Shown one piece after another: positions 49,788 through 58,765 of a DNA stretch of 64,000 nucleotides; the first letter of the stretch is position 1; each line of letters opens with the position of its first letter. The position numbers were made by a program, and so were the translations under genes. The DNA is from Virgibacillus phasianinus (GTDB lineage Bacteria; Bacillota; Bacilli; Bacillales; Amphibacillaceae). A model generated the notes under the pieces. It was not told the DNA's origin. It was given only the letters and a program-made list of their open reading frames with translations, and did not search any database. The stretch is taken from the NCBI RefSeq assembly GCF_002216775.1, contig NZ_CP022315.1, forward strand, positions 2,604,001-2,668,000, in the 5' to 3' direction.

Positions 49788-52772
49788 TCAATTATTCTTT
49801 TTTTTATCCGGTGGATCCTGAGCTGGTGGTTCAACCGGTGGTTTAGTCTTCCCATTACCATCTTTAGGTGGTTTGTCACCATCTTCTGGTTTACCCGGCT
49901 TATCCGGCTTATCCGGTTTCTCAGGTTCATCCGGTTTGTCGGATTTTGCCGGTTTATCGGATTTCGGATCTTTGGCTTTCTGTTCAGTTTTTGAGAAACT
50001 TCCCACCTTGACTGTCTCAGAAACCTTTGATTCCATTCCAAAATAATCTACTGCCTTTACAACATAAACCGCATTTCCCCCACCAACTTCATAACTAGTA
50101 GAGGTAGTATTGCCGACAAGTGAAAAGGAAGCACCCGGTTTTGAAGCTCGATAGATTCGATAACCGACCACATCTTTACTGCTTGAATCACTCCATGATA
50201 ACGTACTGCCTGATTTTGTCACATTCGCTGGTGCTGCTGGTGCTTTTCCATCATCTGCAATTGTGGAGCCAATATCACCACTTGGGACACCAATCTTTTC
50301 CCAGCTTGCCCGATTCTTTGCAGGGAACAGCTTTGTCAGGTCGTCTAATCGGTCGTAATTATTTTTCTGCAGGAATTCAGGGTTAAAGGTTAATCCATCA
50401 CCATTCACGAATTCCTTAGGTGTTTTAGGTCCTGCAACAACGGCTTTACCATCTACCATTACAAACGAACCAGTGATTAAACTGTCATCCGTTTTGGAAG
50501 GTACATATTTCGCATTAAACAGATCAGTGTAGACGAGTCCGGCTTTACTGCATAAGTCTGATGGAAGTTTTCCAGATATCGCACAATAGCTTTTGTCAAC
50601 AATACCATCCGGCCGTTCAAAGTTCTTTTCCGGAGCCATCAATTCTGGGTTGATTTCGGTGGCCTTGTTAACTAACTTTGCCCACAATTTCATGTTTCGC
50701 TCGTTGTATGGCGCACAACTACTACACTCATTGATTGGATATGGTGTCTCATATCCAATCCAGGTTCCCATCGTTATATTTGGGTTAGTCCCAATAAACC
50801 AGTAATCTTTCCATGCCTCAGAAGTACCGGACTTTCCAGCCCAATCAACAGATGATACAGTATTTAATTGGGACTGTAGATAAGTACCAGTTCCATAATC
50901 AATTACATCACGTAATATATCCAGTGTCAGATAGGATGTTTGTGGTGAAAATACCTCAACAGGTTCAGATTTATGTTCGTAAATAACTTCACCGTCATTA
51001 GTTGTGATTTTATCGATCATATAGGCGTCAACAAATTTACCACCATTGGCAAACGTGTTATAGGCATTTATATTTTCTTCAATGGTTACACCTCTTGTAG
51101 TAGCACCGATACCAAGTACAAGATTGCTGTATTCCTTATCCCCGATAGTAGTTATCCCCATTTTTTCCAAGTACTTTTGACCAATTCCTTTATTCATCAG
51201 TCTATTATACACTGCTAATGCGGGTACGTTATATGATTCTGCCAGTGCCTTCCTTGCAGAAACTAGACCGTGGAAGGTACCTGAATAGTTATCAGGTGAA
51301 TATTTACCATAATACGTTCTTATATCTGCTAAAGGTGTCCCTGGTTGTATGATTCCATTTTCAAAGGCAGGGGCATAATCAAGTAATGGTTTCATTGTAC
51401 TGCCATTCGAACGCTTTGCCCTAGTTGCATAATTAAACGTACTATCAGGTGAATAGCCGCGGCCACCGATAAAGCTAATAATTTTCCCGGTGGCGTTCTC
51501 AATGAGCATACCGGCAGTTTGAACAGGTTCGGTTACCTTTACTTCCTCACCAGTTTCTTCATCAACAACGGTATAGGTCCGATCAGGTCCATAATTATGG
51601 TAGTTTTTAACGATTTCCTGGAACGCTGCGTACGTTTTTTTGTCAATTGTTGTGTGGATCTGATAGCCATTTTTTCGTAGGGCGCGATCGGCGCGTATCC
51701 GGTATTCTTCCTTTAATTTCTCATCACTATTTATATCTTCTATCGTATACCCGTCTCCTTTGGCAAGCTGTTCGGAAAGAATGTTTACGGCTCGTCTTTC
51801 AGCTTCATACATTAGGTACGGATATTTATCCATAGGCGATTTTGATTCCAGGGTAAAATCAGCTACGATATCATATTCTAAGGCTTTGTCATATTCTTCT
51901 TTGGTAATATAATCAGCCTCATACATTCTTGCCAGCACCGTTTTCATCCGGTTAATACCAGGTTGAAGTGCCTCTTTGCTTTTCAACCCACCACTGTTTT
52001 TAAAGGGGGTATAATAGGTTGGACTTTGTGGAAGTCCAGCTAAAAAGGCTGCCTGTGGCAAATTTAAGTCTTTTGCATCAACATCGAACACACCCTGTGC
52101 GGCCGTTTGAATTCCTGCAATGTTTCTTCCCGATGCTTCCCTGCCATAAGGCACGATATTTAAATAGGCTTCTAAAATTTCATCTTTATCGAAGAAACGT
52201 TCTAAGCGCAAGGCAAGTAATATCTCTTTTGCTTTCCGTTCAAAGGAAACTTCATTTGTTAAAATTTGGTTCTTGATTAACTGCTGGGTCAAGGTACTGC
52301 CGCCTGTTTTTACAGCAGCATTGGTGGCTTCCTGAACAACTGCCCGTAAAATTGCTTTAGGCACAACACCCTCATGTTCCCTGAAGTTACGATCCTCTGT
52401 TGCGATAACTGCATTAATAAGCGTATCCGAGACATTTTCAAGTTTTACCTCTTCACGCATAATATCAGAGCGAATATCCCCGAAATATTTGTTTTCGGCA
52501 AAATACAAGGTTGACGTTTCCTCATAGTTATAAATATCCTTTTTCATGCTGTCATAACTTCGGACTGGTTCATCCTTGACCAGTGAGGCAAAATACCCTG
52601 CACCAACTCCGCCTGCAAAGAAAAAACCGATAACACCGATAATAATAAAGAATAATATAATATTCCATGTAATATCATATGTAATCCTTGAGGAACGCTG
52701 GATTTTCCCTTGTCCCCATAATGTTTTAAACTTTTCATACCATCTATGTAGTATTTTTTTTATATCGTCCAT
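49788..52772 (-). CDS. Class A penicillin-binding protein (PBP1-type) with FN3 domain and charged tail
   Basis: 994 aa. Short cytosolic N-terminus, one membrane helix (about 33-56), a GT51 glycosyltransferase (about 75-260; ATEDRNFREHEG and GGSTLTQQLIKNQ), then a transpeptidase with the serine nucleophile in GSTMK near 456 and KSGT near 646. A fibronectin-III domain (about 850-925) follows, and then a 70-residue tail of Lys, Pro, Asp, Glu and Gly. It polymerises and cross-links peptidoglycan. The tail likely spans or binds the wall. Stands alone, between acuABC and the bioY remnant. Confidence 0.93.
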   Translation of the reverse strand: MDDIKKILHRWYEKFKTLWGQGKIQRSSRITYDITWNIILFFIIIGVIGFFFAGGVGAGYFASLVKDEPVRSYDSMKKDIYNYEETSTLYFAENKYFGDIRSDIMREEVKLENVSDTLINAVIATEDRNFREHEGVVPKAILRAVVQEATNAAVKTGGSTLTQQLIKNQILTNEVSFERKAKEILLALRLERFFDKDEILEAYLNIVPYGREASGRNIAGIQTAAQGVFDVDAKDLNLPQAAFLAGLPQSPTYYTPFKNSGGLKSKEALQPGINRMKTVLARMYEADYITKEEYDKALEYDIVADFTLESKSPMDKYPYLMYEAERRAVNILSEQLAKGDGYTIEDINSDEKLKEEYRIRADRALRKNGYQIHTTIDKKTYAAFQEIVKNYHNYGPDRTYTVVDEETGEEVKVTEPVQTAGMLIENATGKIISFIGGRGYSPDSTFNYATRAKRSNGSTMKPLLDYAPAFENGIIQPGTPLADIRTYYGKYSPDNYSGTFHGLVSARKALAESYNVPALAVYNRLMNKGIGQKYLEKMGITTIGDKEYSNLVLGIGATTRGVTIEENINAYNTFANGGKFVDAYMIDKITTNDGEVIYEHKSEPVEVFSPQTSYLTLDILRDVIDYGTGTYLQSQLNTVSSVDWAGKSGTSEAWKDYWFIGTNPNITMGTWIGYETPYPINECSSCAPYNERNMKLWAKLVNKATEINPELMAPEKNFERPDGIVDKSYCAISGKLPSDLCSKAGLVYTDLFNAKYVPSKTDDSLITGSFVMVDGKAVVAGPKTPKEFVNGDGLTFNPEFLQKNNYDRLDDLTKLFPAKNRASWEKIGVPSGDIGSTIADDGKAPAAPANVTKSGSTLSWSDSSSKDVVGYRIYRASKPGASFSLVGNTTSTSYEVGGGNAVYVVKAVDYFGMESKVSETVKVGSFSKTEQKAKDPKSDKPAKSDKPDEPEKPDKPDKPGKPEDGDKPPKDGNGKTKPPVEPPAQDPPDKKKNN

Positions 52773-52857
52773 ATTTAGACCTCCTAAATATTCACACCAT
52801 ATTATACCACACTAGTAATCTTACAAAAATAATAATCTTTTAAAATATAACCATTTA

Positions 52858-52885
52858 TGTTAACTTAATATAATATAAGTTAACA
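52858..52885. promoter_or_regulatory. BirA operator overlapping the bioY promoter
   Basis: TGTTAAC, 14-nt spacer, GTTAACA: a perfect inverted repeat of the BirA type found before biotin genes of Firmicutes. The spacer contains TATAAT (52869-52874), so BirA with biotinyl-AMP would block RNA polymerase at the -10. Confidence 0.8.
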
Positions 52886-52901
52886 AATAGAATAGGATAC
52901 T

Positions 52902-53168
52902 ATGAATGGAAATAAATCAAATCTGAGACATATTGTAATTTGTGCAATGTTTGCGGCAATAACAGCTGTTCTGGCTCAAATTGAAATTCCGCTGCCATTG
53001 GTTCCAATCAGTGGACAAACATTAGCGGTTGGTTTAACCGCAACGATTATCGGGAGTAAATTAGGTGCAATTGCAATGTTTTGTTTAAACATAAAAGAGC
53101 AGCATAAAAAGTTCTTACATACGTTTGCATTGCAATTTTTTATCGAATATGGTAAGAATAATAAATAA
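52902..53168 (+). pseudogene. bioY: Truncated biotin transporter S component (BioY remnant)
   Basis: 88 codons. Residues 1-60 are the start of BioY (MFAAITAVLAQIEIPLPLVP, then GQTLAVGLTATIIGSKLGAI). After residue 61 the sequence no longer looks like BioY: the rest of its six helices is missing and the frame ends with an Asn/Lys-rich, unmatched tail that leads into the region upstream of tyrS. BioY is normally about 180-200 aa, so this is a deletion remnant that cannot transport biotin. The start ATG has AGGAT upstream and a BirA box. Confidence 0.85.
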
Positions 53169-53184
53169 GTGCATATTTAATCGC

Positions 53185-53406
53185 AATAAAGGATCGAAGT
53201 AGTTTTGCAAATCCCTTTTTAGAGAACTGGCGGTTGGTGAAAGCCAGTATATATTTGCAGGCGAATTACAATCTGGAGCTTTTTTCTAGTAAATGAAAAC
53301 GGTGAAATCACATCGTTAACAAACCCGAAAGTGGCATTTCTATGCAACAAGGGTGGTACCGCGAATAAACTCTCGTCCCTTTTACCAGAAAGGGGGGAGT
53401 TTTTTA
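53185..53406 (+). promoter_or_regulatory. T-box leader of tyrS (tyrosine, UAC specifier)
   Basis: AAAGGATCGAAGTAG at the 5' end, AGAGAACTGGCGGTTGGTG in stem I, and a probable TAC specifier at 53267-53269. T-box GGGTGGTACCGCG at 53351-53363, then the terminator stem (53367-53383 with 53389-53402) and T run. Uncharged tRNA-Tyr allows readthrough into tyrS. Confidence 0.94.
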
Positions 53407-53499
53407 TTTTTGGCTGTTTTTGACACGAAATTTATAAAACACGTTGGAGGGCAGAAAACAGCCTTGTTTTTTGTAAAATATAACAGGAGTGTGAAGGAA

Positions 53500-54771
53500 A
53501 TGGCGATATTACAGGATTTAGAAAAGCGTGGTTTGATCCATCAAATTACAGATAAAGAAGGATTGGAAAAACAATTAGTTGAAAACCAGGTAACTTTATA
53601 CTGTGGATTTGATCCAACAGCTGATAGTTTACATATTGGTCATTTATTACCAGTATATATGTTGAAGCGATTTCAAAAGGAAGGACATCGCCCGATTGCC
53701 TTAATTGGCGGTGGAACTGGGATGATTGGTGATCCGAGTGGGCGCTCATCGGAACGTTCCTTAAATGAAGACAGTGTTGTAAAAGGGTTTAGCGAAAAGA
53801 TTAAAAAACAATTAGCTAATCTGTTGAACTTTGACAATGGTGAAAATGCAGCAGTGGCGAGAAACAATCATGATTGGTTGGCAAGTATGACAGTAATTGA
53901 TTTTCTGCGTGATGCAGGGAAACATTTTGGTATTAATTACATGCTTGCAAAGGAATCGGTTTCAGCAAGAATCGAGCAGGGGATTTCTTTTACTGAGTTC
54001 AGCTACATGATTTTGCAATCTCTTGATTTCCTAAAACTTTACGAACAGGAAAATTGTACATTGCAAATTGGCGGAAGTGACCAGTGGGGTAATATTACCG
54101 CTGGAATGGAATTAATCCGTCGCTCACGTGAAGATATGGATGAGGATGTAAACGTATTTGGTTTGACTGTACCACTAATTACAAAAGCTGATGGCACGAA
54201 GTTTGGTAAAACAGCAGGTGGGGCGATTTGGTTAGATCCGGAAAAAACAACTCCATACGAATTTTATCAATTTTGGTTTAATACAGACGATCGGGACGTA
54301 ATTAAATTTATTCAATACTTCACATTTTTGAACCAGGATGAAGTCGATGGATTAGCTAAATCGGTAGCGGAGAAACCGGAAGAACGACTAGCGCAAAAAC
54401 GGTTAGCAGAAGAGGTTACAAAAGTTGTTCATGGTCAGGTGGCTGTTGAGCAAGCGCAGAAAATCTCTGCATCATTATTTAGTGGAGATGTAAAGTCACT
54501 TACTGGACAGGAAATCGAACAAGGCTTTAAGGATGTGCCTACACATCATATGGCAAAAGCGGATATTGGCTTAATTGACTTGCTCGTGGAAACAAAGATT
54601 TCTTCTTCTAAACGGCAGGCTAGGGAAGATATTAGTAACGGGGCGATCTATGTTAATGGAGAACGTAATCAGGATCTGCACTTTACACTAACTAGTAAAG
54701 ACCGGATTGAGGATACCTTTACAATTATTCGACGAGGAAAGAAAAAATACTTTTTACTTCGTTTTCAATAA
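53500..54771 (+). CDS. tyrS: Tyrosyl-tRNA synthetase
   Basis: 423 aa (B. subtilis 422). Start ATG 53500 follows AGGAGTGTGAAGG; in-frame upstream codons belong to the T-box leader. HIGH at 45-48 (SLHIGHLLPVYM), KMSKS-like KFGKT near 231-235, the tyrosine-binding QIGGSDQWGNI segment and an S4 RNA-binding domain at about 355-420. Controlled by the T-box leader upstream. Confidence 0.97.
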   Translation: MAILQDLEKRGLIHQITDKEGLEKQLVENQVTLYCGFDPTADSLHIGHLLPVYMLKRFQKEGHRPIALIGGGTGMIGDPSGRSSERSLNEDSVVKGFSEKIKKQLANLLNFDNGENAAVARNNHDWLASMTVIDFLRDAGKHFGINYMLAKESVSARIEQGISFTEFSYMILQSLDFLKLYEQENCTLQIGGSDQWGNITAGMELIRRSREDMDEDVNVFGLTVPLITKADGTKFGKTAGGAIWLDPEKTTPYEFYQFWFNTDDRDVIKFIQYFTFLNQDEVDGLAKSVAEKPEERLAQKRLAEEVTKVVHGQVAVEQAQKISASLFSGDVKSLTGQEIEQGFKDVPTHHMAKADIGLIDLLVETKISSSKRQAREDISNGAIYVNGERNQDLHFTLTSKDRIEDTFTIIRRGKKKYFLLRFQ

Positions 54772-54776
54772 TAAGA

Positions 54777-54897
54777 AAAGTTCAGGGCGCCCTGTTTAGG
54801 AGCGGACGCATAAGCAAAGGACCGACCGTAGAACGCTTAAGTTTGGCGTTCGTAGTGTCCATTGCTTATGACGGCAGCTTCTGGGCGCTGGAGCTAG
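54777..54897. repeat. Dispersed intergenic repeat, family 2 (120-bp copy)
   Basis: Starts AAGTTCAGGGCGCCCTG, ends CTGGGCGCTGGAGCTAGAG. Shares AGCGGACGCATAAGCAAAGG and CCGTAGAACGCT with 4548-4607, and GCTRGAYGCTGRAGCTAGAGA with the rRNA leader near 15978. The halves pair (CATAAGCAA with TTGCTTATG), so the element can fold into a long hairpin, and it may act as tyrS terminator. Confidence 0.65.
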
Positions 54898-54982
54898 AGA
54901 TATTTTCATTATAAAACTTCATAAGCATATATTCTATATTGTGTTATAATAAATAAAAAATAAGAGGAGTTGAACTGAACCA

Positions 54983-55183
54983 ATGGATTTTCTTAAATTT
55001 CGTTATTATTTCGAGGTATTAGCTATTTCTTTGGGAATGACACTCTTTTTTATTATTCCCATGCAGATCGTACAGTACGGAGAGCCGCGTGTTCTTACGA
55101 TTGGTTTTGGGATGATTCTTTGGTATACCATTATTATTCGGAACGAAACATTTCATGAATTAATTGATAAATGGTTCAAGTAG
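54983..55183 (+). CDS. Small membrane protein, unknown
   Basis: 66 aa with two membrane helices (about 11-32 and 38-56) and a short basic C-terminus. AGAGGAG lies 15 nt upstream and GAACTGAACC nearer, so the initiation signal is only fair. No family recognised. Between tyrS and rpsD. Confidence 0.6.
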   Translation: MDFLKFRYYFEVLAISLGMTLFFIIPMQIVQYGEPRVLTIGFGMILWYTIIIRNETFHELIDKWFK

Positions 55184-55206
55184 CCGTATTATCCCCTGAT
55201 ACATAA

Positions 55207-55246
55207 AAAAACCCTGAAAACTGTCAAAACAGCTTTCAGGGTTTTT
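55207..55246. terminator. Bidirectional terminator between the small membrane protein gene and rpsD
   Basis: 18-bp stem (one mismatch) pairing AAAAACCCTGAAA.CTGT with ACAG.TTTCAGGGTTTTT, 4-nt loop, A/T tracts on both sides. Confidence 0.92.
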
Positions 55247-55251
55247 ATTTC

Positions 55252-55854
55252 TTAACGAGAGTAGTACTCAACGATAAGTGCTTCGTTAATTTCAGCAGGA
55301 AGTTCTGTGCGTTCTGGGTAACGAGCATAGCTTCCTTCCATTTTATCTTCATCAAATGTAAGATAATCTGGAACAAAGTTATTTACTTCAATTGCTTCTT
55401 TAACGATATCAAGTTTTTGTGATTTTTCACGTAGTCCAAATACTTGACCTGGTTTTAGACGGTACGATGGGATATCAACGCGGCCGCCATCTACAGTAAC
55501 ATGGCCATGATTTACAAGCTGACGAGCTTGTCTGCGTGTGCGTGCAAGACCTGCACGATATACAAGGTTATCTAAACGTGATTCAAGCAGAATCATGAAG
55601 TTTTCACCATGAATACCTTTTTGTTTACCAGCTTGATCAAACAAATTACGGAATTGACGTTCATTCAATCCATACATGAAGCGTAATTTTTGCTTCTCTT
55701 GTTGTTGCAAGCCGTATTCAGAGATTTTCTTTCTTTGGTTCGGTCCATGTTGACCAGGAGCGTAAGGGCGTTTATCTAGTTCCTTACCAGTTCCAGTTAA
55801 TGAAATGCCAAGACGACGTGATTTTTTCCATACTGATCCAGTATAACGTGACAT
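55252..55854 (-). CDS. rpsD: 30S ribosomal protein S4
   Basis: 200 aa, same as B. subtilis. Conserved N-terminus [17 protein letters not shown] and the S4 domain (about 90-155; [20 protein letters not shown], then [19 protein letters not shown]). Binds 16S rRNA early in assembly. Monocistronic, with AAGGAGGAAA before ATG and a 180-nt leader that is the expected site of autoregulation by S4. Confidence 0.98.
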   Translation of the reverse strand: MSRYTGSVWKKSRRLGISLTGTGKELDKRPYAPGQHGPNQRKKISEYGLQQQEKQKLRFMYGLNERQFRNLFDQAGKQKGIHGENFMILLESRLDNLVYRAGLARTRRQARQLVNHGHVTVDGGRVDIPSYRLKPGQVFGLREKSQKLDIVKEAIEVNNFVPDYLTFDEDKMEGSYARYPERTELPAEINEALIVEYYSR

Positions 55855-56036
55855 AAGGACATTTCCTCCTTCATTATTTTATTTGCATAAAATAAGCGAC
55901 CATGACCTGTCCGCCTGCTCATTTTGTTTTCATGTACCATCGCTCCAGCAGCAGAGAGTTACACGATACACCTCAACCTCTGAGGAACAAAATGATAACA
56001 TTCGTCGGTTCACAAAGGCTACCTTTTTATTTTACA
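55855..56036 (-). promoter_or_regulatory. rpsD leader RNA (S4 autoregulation region)
   Basis: The 180-nt untranslated leader contains paired elements (for example CCTCAGAGGTTGAGG) and a G-rich GAGCAGGCGGACAGG segment near the ribosome site. S4 leaders in Firmicutes bind the protein and repress translation. The structure was judged by eye, not folded. Confidence 0.55.
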
Positions 56037-56044
56037 CAAAGAAT

Positions 56045-56073
56045 AGTATATAAGTTTCATGTATAAAAGTCAA
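56045..56073 (-). promoter_or_regulatory. Sigma-A promoter of rpsD
   Basis: On the reverse strand TTGACT, 17-nt spacer, TATACT. Confidence 0.8.
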
Positions 56074-56243
56074 TAATTTTATTAGTAATCCTAAGGGAAA
56101 TGATTATTCGCTCAATAAAGGCTAGAAATTAAAATTTTACCGGCTAATAAATAGGAATAAATCACTATTTACTGTATAATGATTATATAAAATTCAAAAA
56201 TCTTTCTCGAAAATGAAAATTAATTTGATAATAGGTGATACAT

Positions 56244-58127
56244 ATGATGGATCAAAATCAAATTAAAGATACAATAAGGAATTGTTTCTATGAGTTACTA
56301 TCAACTATATCATCCTTTTCTTATATTCAGTTATTGGAAAAGGTTTCTTTGCAGATTCAAGAGATTTTAGCGGTCGATTTTACGGCAATCTATTCTTATA
56401 ATAATTGGAAACAAACCTTTGAACGGTTTACGGGTGAGGAACATAACGAACTACCGAAGCAGATAGGTGCAAGGGTAATTAAAAAGAATTATTACAGTCA
56501 TAGTAACATTGATTTGCATGACTTAGATAGTGGCAAATTACAAACGAAAATTATTCCGTTACAAATGAAAATTGAACCGGAAGCTTTTTTACTGATAGCA
56601 AATCAACTAAATGACGATAAACCTAGAACAGAGGTAATAGAAATTATTAAATTGGAATTGGAAAATCTCTTAAACATTGTTAATACGTTTAAGGTTAGCA
56701 GGGAAAATGAAAAACAGAAAACGTTTCTGTCCGATTTAACAACCAATTTATATTCAATCATTTCAAGGGAAAATGTACTGACTGAAATAGCAAAAGCAAT
56801 GGATAAATTATATCCCTTCTGCGATTATCATATATTACTGGCCCGAGAGTTTAAGGAGGAAACAACATTACCAATTGACATTCTGGAGTACAGTGATGAT
56901 GCAACGAAAAGAATCTGCACCCAGACTTATTTAACGGAGAAGGTGCAATTAGAAGATCGTATCAAGGAAGGAAAGACCTATCTATATGTACCATTAAAGG
57001 GTAAACAAGCTATTTACGGTATTTTGCGGATTATTACGTCAAATAAAATAGTTTTTCCGGAAAAGGAAATTGACTTTATAACAGAATTTGCCAGCGTATC
57101 CGGGAAGGCAATTGAAAGTGCTCTGCTCTATCAGAATTCTAAACATTTAGTTGAGGACCTTAAACTTATCAATGAAACTACTCATGCACTAAATTCTAAT
57201 TTAAATATTGTTGAAATCACGTCTATCGTTTGTAAAAAGATTATCGAGGCTTGTGCCGCAACCGTAGTCGGTTTTATTTACTCGGCTAAGACAAAGCATC
57301 ACATGAAAGAGGTACTGCCAAAGAGTACAAATTATTTCTTTACAAATGAAGGGGAAAAGCATGCCGATTATATTTTTGATCGAGTTATGGATAAACAGGA
57401 GCCCCTTTTTAGTGGTGACTTTACAAAAGAGGTAAAAGACTTCCCATATTCTTCGGTGATGGCCATTCCAATGTTGCATGGTGGGGAAATTCATGGTGTA
57501 ATTGTAATCATACATGAACAGCAGTATGCATTTACCATCGGAAACTTGAATCTAATGCAGTCTCTTGTCCAGCATTTTACGTTAGCCATGGCTAATTCAA
57601 TGTTAAATGAAAAATTAAAAACTGCTGCGGTAACCGATTATCTGACAAAATTGTATTCCCGCAACCACCTGGAGGAAAAAATTGAACACCACTTTGCAGC
57701 GGATGAAATGGGTTCATTGATTGTTATAGATATTGATGACTTTAAAGGAATCAACGATACCTTTGGCCATTATGTTGGGGACGAGGTCATTGTTCAGATT
57801 GCATCCATCATCCTGGCGCACACAGGTAAAAATGACATTCCCGCCCGCTGGGGTGGTGAGGAATTTGCCATCTATTTATCGAATGCAACAGTTGATGAAG
57901 GTGTTCAAATTGCCACCCAAATAAGAAAACAGGCGGAAAACTTTACAGATCCTAAAGTAACATTGTCCTGTGGTGTTGCAACATGGGATACTAATAAAAG
58001 GGCGGATGTAAAAGATTTATTTATTCGTGCTGACAAAGCGTTATATTCTGCTAAAAAATTCGGAAAAAATTGTGTAGTAAAGGAAATAGAGGACAATAGT
58101 GATTTGAAATTAGTAAAAAATAAATGA
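56244..58127 (+). CDS. dgcP: Diguanylate cyclase with GAF domains (DgcP/YtrP)
   Basis: 627 aa from ATG 56244 (AGGTG 6 nt upstream). The first 460 residues hold tandem GAF-like domains; a GGDEF domain ends the protein (about 465-615) with the intact catalytic motif RWGGEEF near 537 and the metal-binding VIDIDDFKGINDTFGH. The inhibitory I-site RxxD is not kept (GKND at that position). It would make cyclic di-GMP from GTP. In B. subtilis DgcP (YtrP) is one of three active diguanylate cyclases. No membrane segments. Confidence 0.93.
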   Translation: MMDQNQIKDTIRNCFYELLSTISSFSYIQLLEKVSLQIQEILAVDFTAIYSYNNWKQTFERFTGEEHNELPKQIGARVIKKNYYSHSNIDLHDLDSGKLQTKIIPLQMKIEPEAFLLIANQLNDDKPRTEVIEIIKLELENLLNIVNTFKVSRENEKQKTFLSDLTTNLYSIISRENVLTEIAKAMDKLYPFCDYHILLAREFKEETTLPIDILEYSDDATKRICTQTYLTEKVQLEDRIKEGKTYLYVPLKGKQAIYGILRIITSNKIVFPEKEIDFITEFASVSGKAIESALLYQNSKHLVEDLKLINETTHALNSNLNIVEITSIVCKKIIEACAATVVGFIYSAKTKHHMKEVLPKSTNYFFTNEGEKHADYIFDRVMDKQEPLFSGDFTKEVKDFPYSSVMAIPMLHGGEIHGVIVIIHEQQYAFTIGNLNLMQSLVQHFTLAMANSMLNEKLKTAAVTDYLTKLYSRNHLEEKIEHHFAADEMGSLIVIDIDDFKGINDTFGHYVGDEVIVQIASIILAHTGKNDIPARWGGEEFAIYLSNATVDEGVQIATQIRKQAENFTDPKVTLSCGVATWDTNKRADVKDLFIRADKALYSAKKFGKNCVVKEIEDNSDLKLVKNK

Positions 58128-58165
58128 ATGCTTTCCAAAACCATTAGTTGTTTTGGAAAGCATTC
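58126..58165. terminator. Bidirectional terminator between dgcP and ytsP
   Basis: A perfect 16-bp stem (58126-58141 with 58150-58165) around an 8-nt loop, between convergent genes; it includes the last codon of dgcP. Confidence 0.85.
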
Positions 58166-58167
58166 TA

Positions 58168-58650
58168 TTAGTGTAAAAATGATTGTACAATTGCTGCGAA
58201 CTTTTCAATATATTCTTTATCAGTCTCATCGAATCGGTTAGTACTTGGGCTGTCAATATCCAGGACGCCATATACTTCATCATTTACAATTAACGGGACA
58301 ACAATCTCTGACTGGCTGGCACTGTCACAGGCAATATGTCCTGGAAATGCATTTACATCAGCAACCAACTGTGTCCTCCGTTCTTTGACAGCAGTTCCAC
58401 ACACACCTTTGCCGTTTGGAATCCGAATACAGGCTGGCAGTCCTTGGAACGGACCAAGAACAAGTTCATTATCCTTATAAATATAAAATCCTACCCAGTT
58501 CACTTTTTGTAAGAATTGATTTAATAATGCTGAAGCATTTGATAAATTGGCAATGTGATCAGGTTCTCCCTCAAGCAGCGCCTTTGCCTGCTGCAACACT
58601 AATTCATAGTCCTTTATTCGATCGCCGGAATAATTACTTACTTGAAACAT
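58168..58650 (-). CDS. msrC: Free methionine-(R)-sulfoxide reductase, GAF type (YtsP)
   Basis: 160 aa from ATG 58650 (AAAGGA 8 nt upstream); a longer frame to 58785 overlaps refZ and lacks similarity. GAF-domain reductase of free Met-(R)-O. The three Cys that act in catalysis are seen in LPACIRIPNGKGVCGTAV and in HIACDSASQSEIVVP. Known from B. subtilis as YtsP. It is divergent from refZ with a 115-bp gap. Confidence 0.9.
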   Translation of the reverse strand: MFQVSNYSGDRIKDYELVLQQAKALLEGEPDHIANLSNASALLNQFLQKVNWVGFYIYKDNELVLGPFQGLPACIRIPNGKGVCGTAVKERRTQLVADVNAFPGHIACDSASQSEIVVPLIVNDEVYGVLDIDSPSTNRFDETDKEYIEKFAAIVQSFLH

Positions 58651-58765
58651 ATACATTTTCCTTTCAATTGATAAATTTCGACCGTCACATGCATTAATTG
58701 TCGAGAAGAAATTGCAGGAATACAGCTCACTCTGTCGTAAAATAACTATAAGGAGTTGAATTTCG

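Noticed and set aside
49764-49994. Plus-strand frame rich in Phe, Arg and Ile opposite the PBP tail
   Set aside because: Mirror of the low-complexity PBP C-terminus; no start signal and overlaps a terminator.
53353-53499. 49-codon N-terminal extension of tyrS
   Set aside because: It runs through the T-box and terminator; the family start is ATG 53500 with a good ribosome site.
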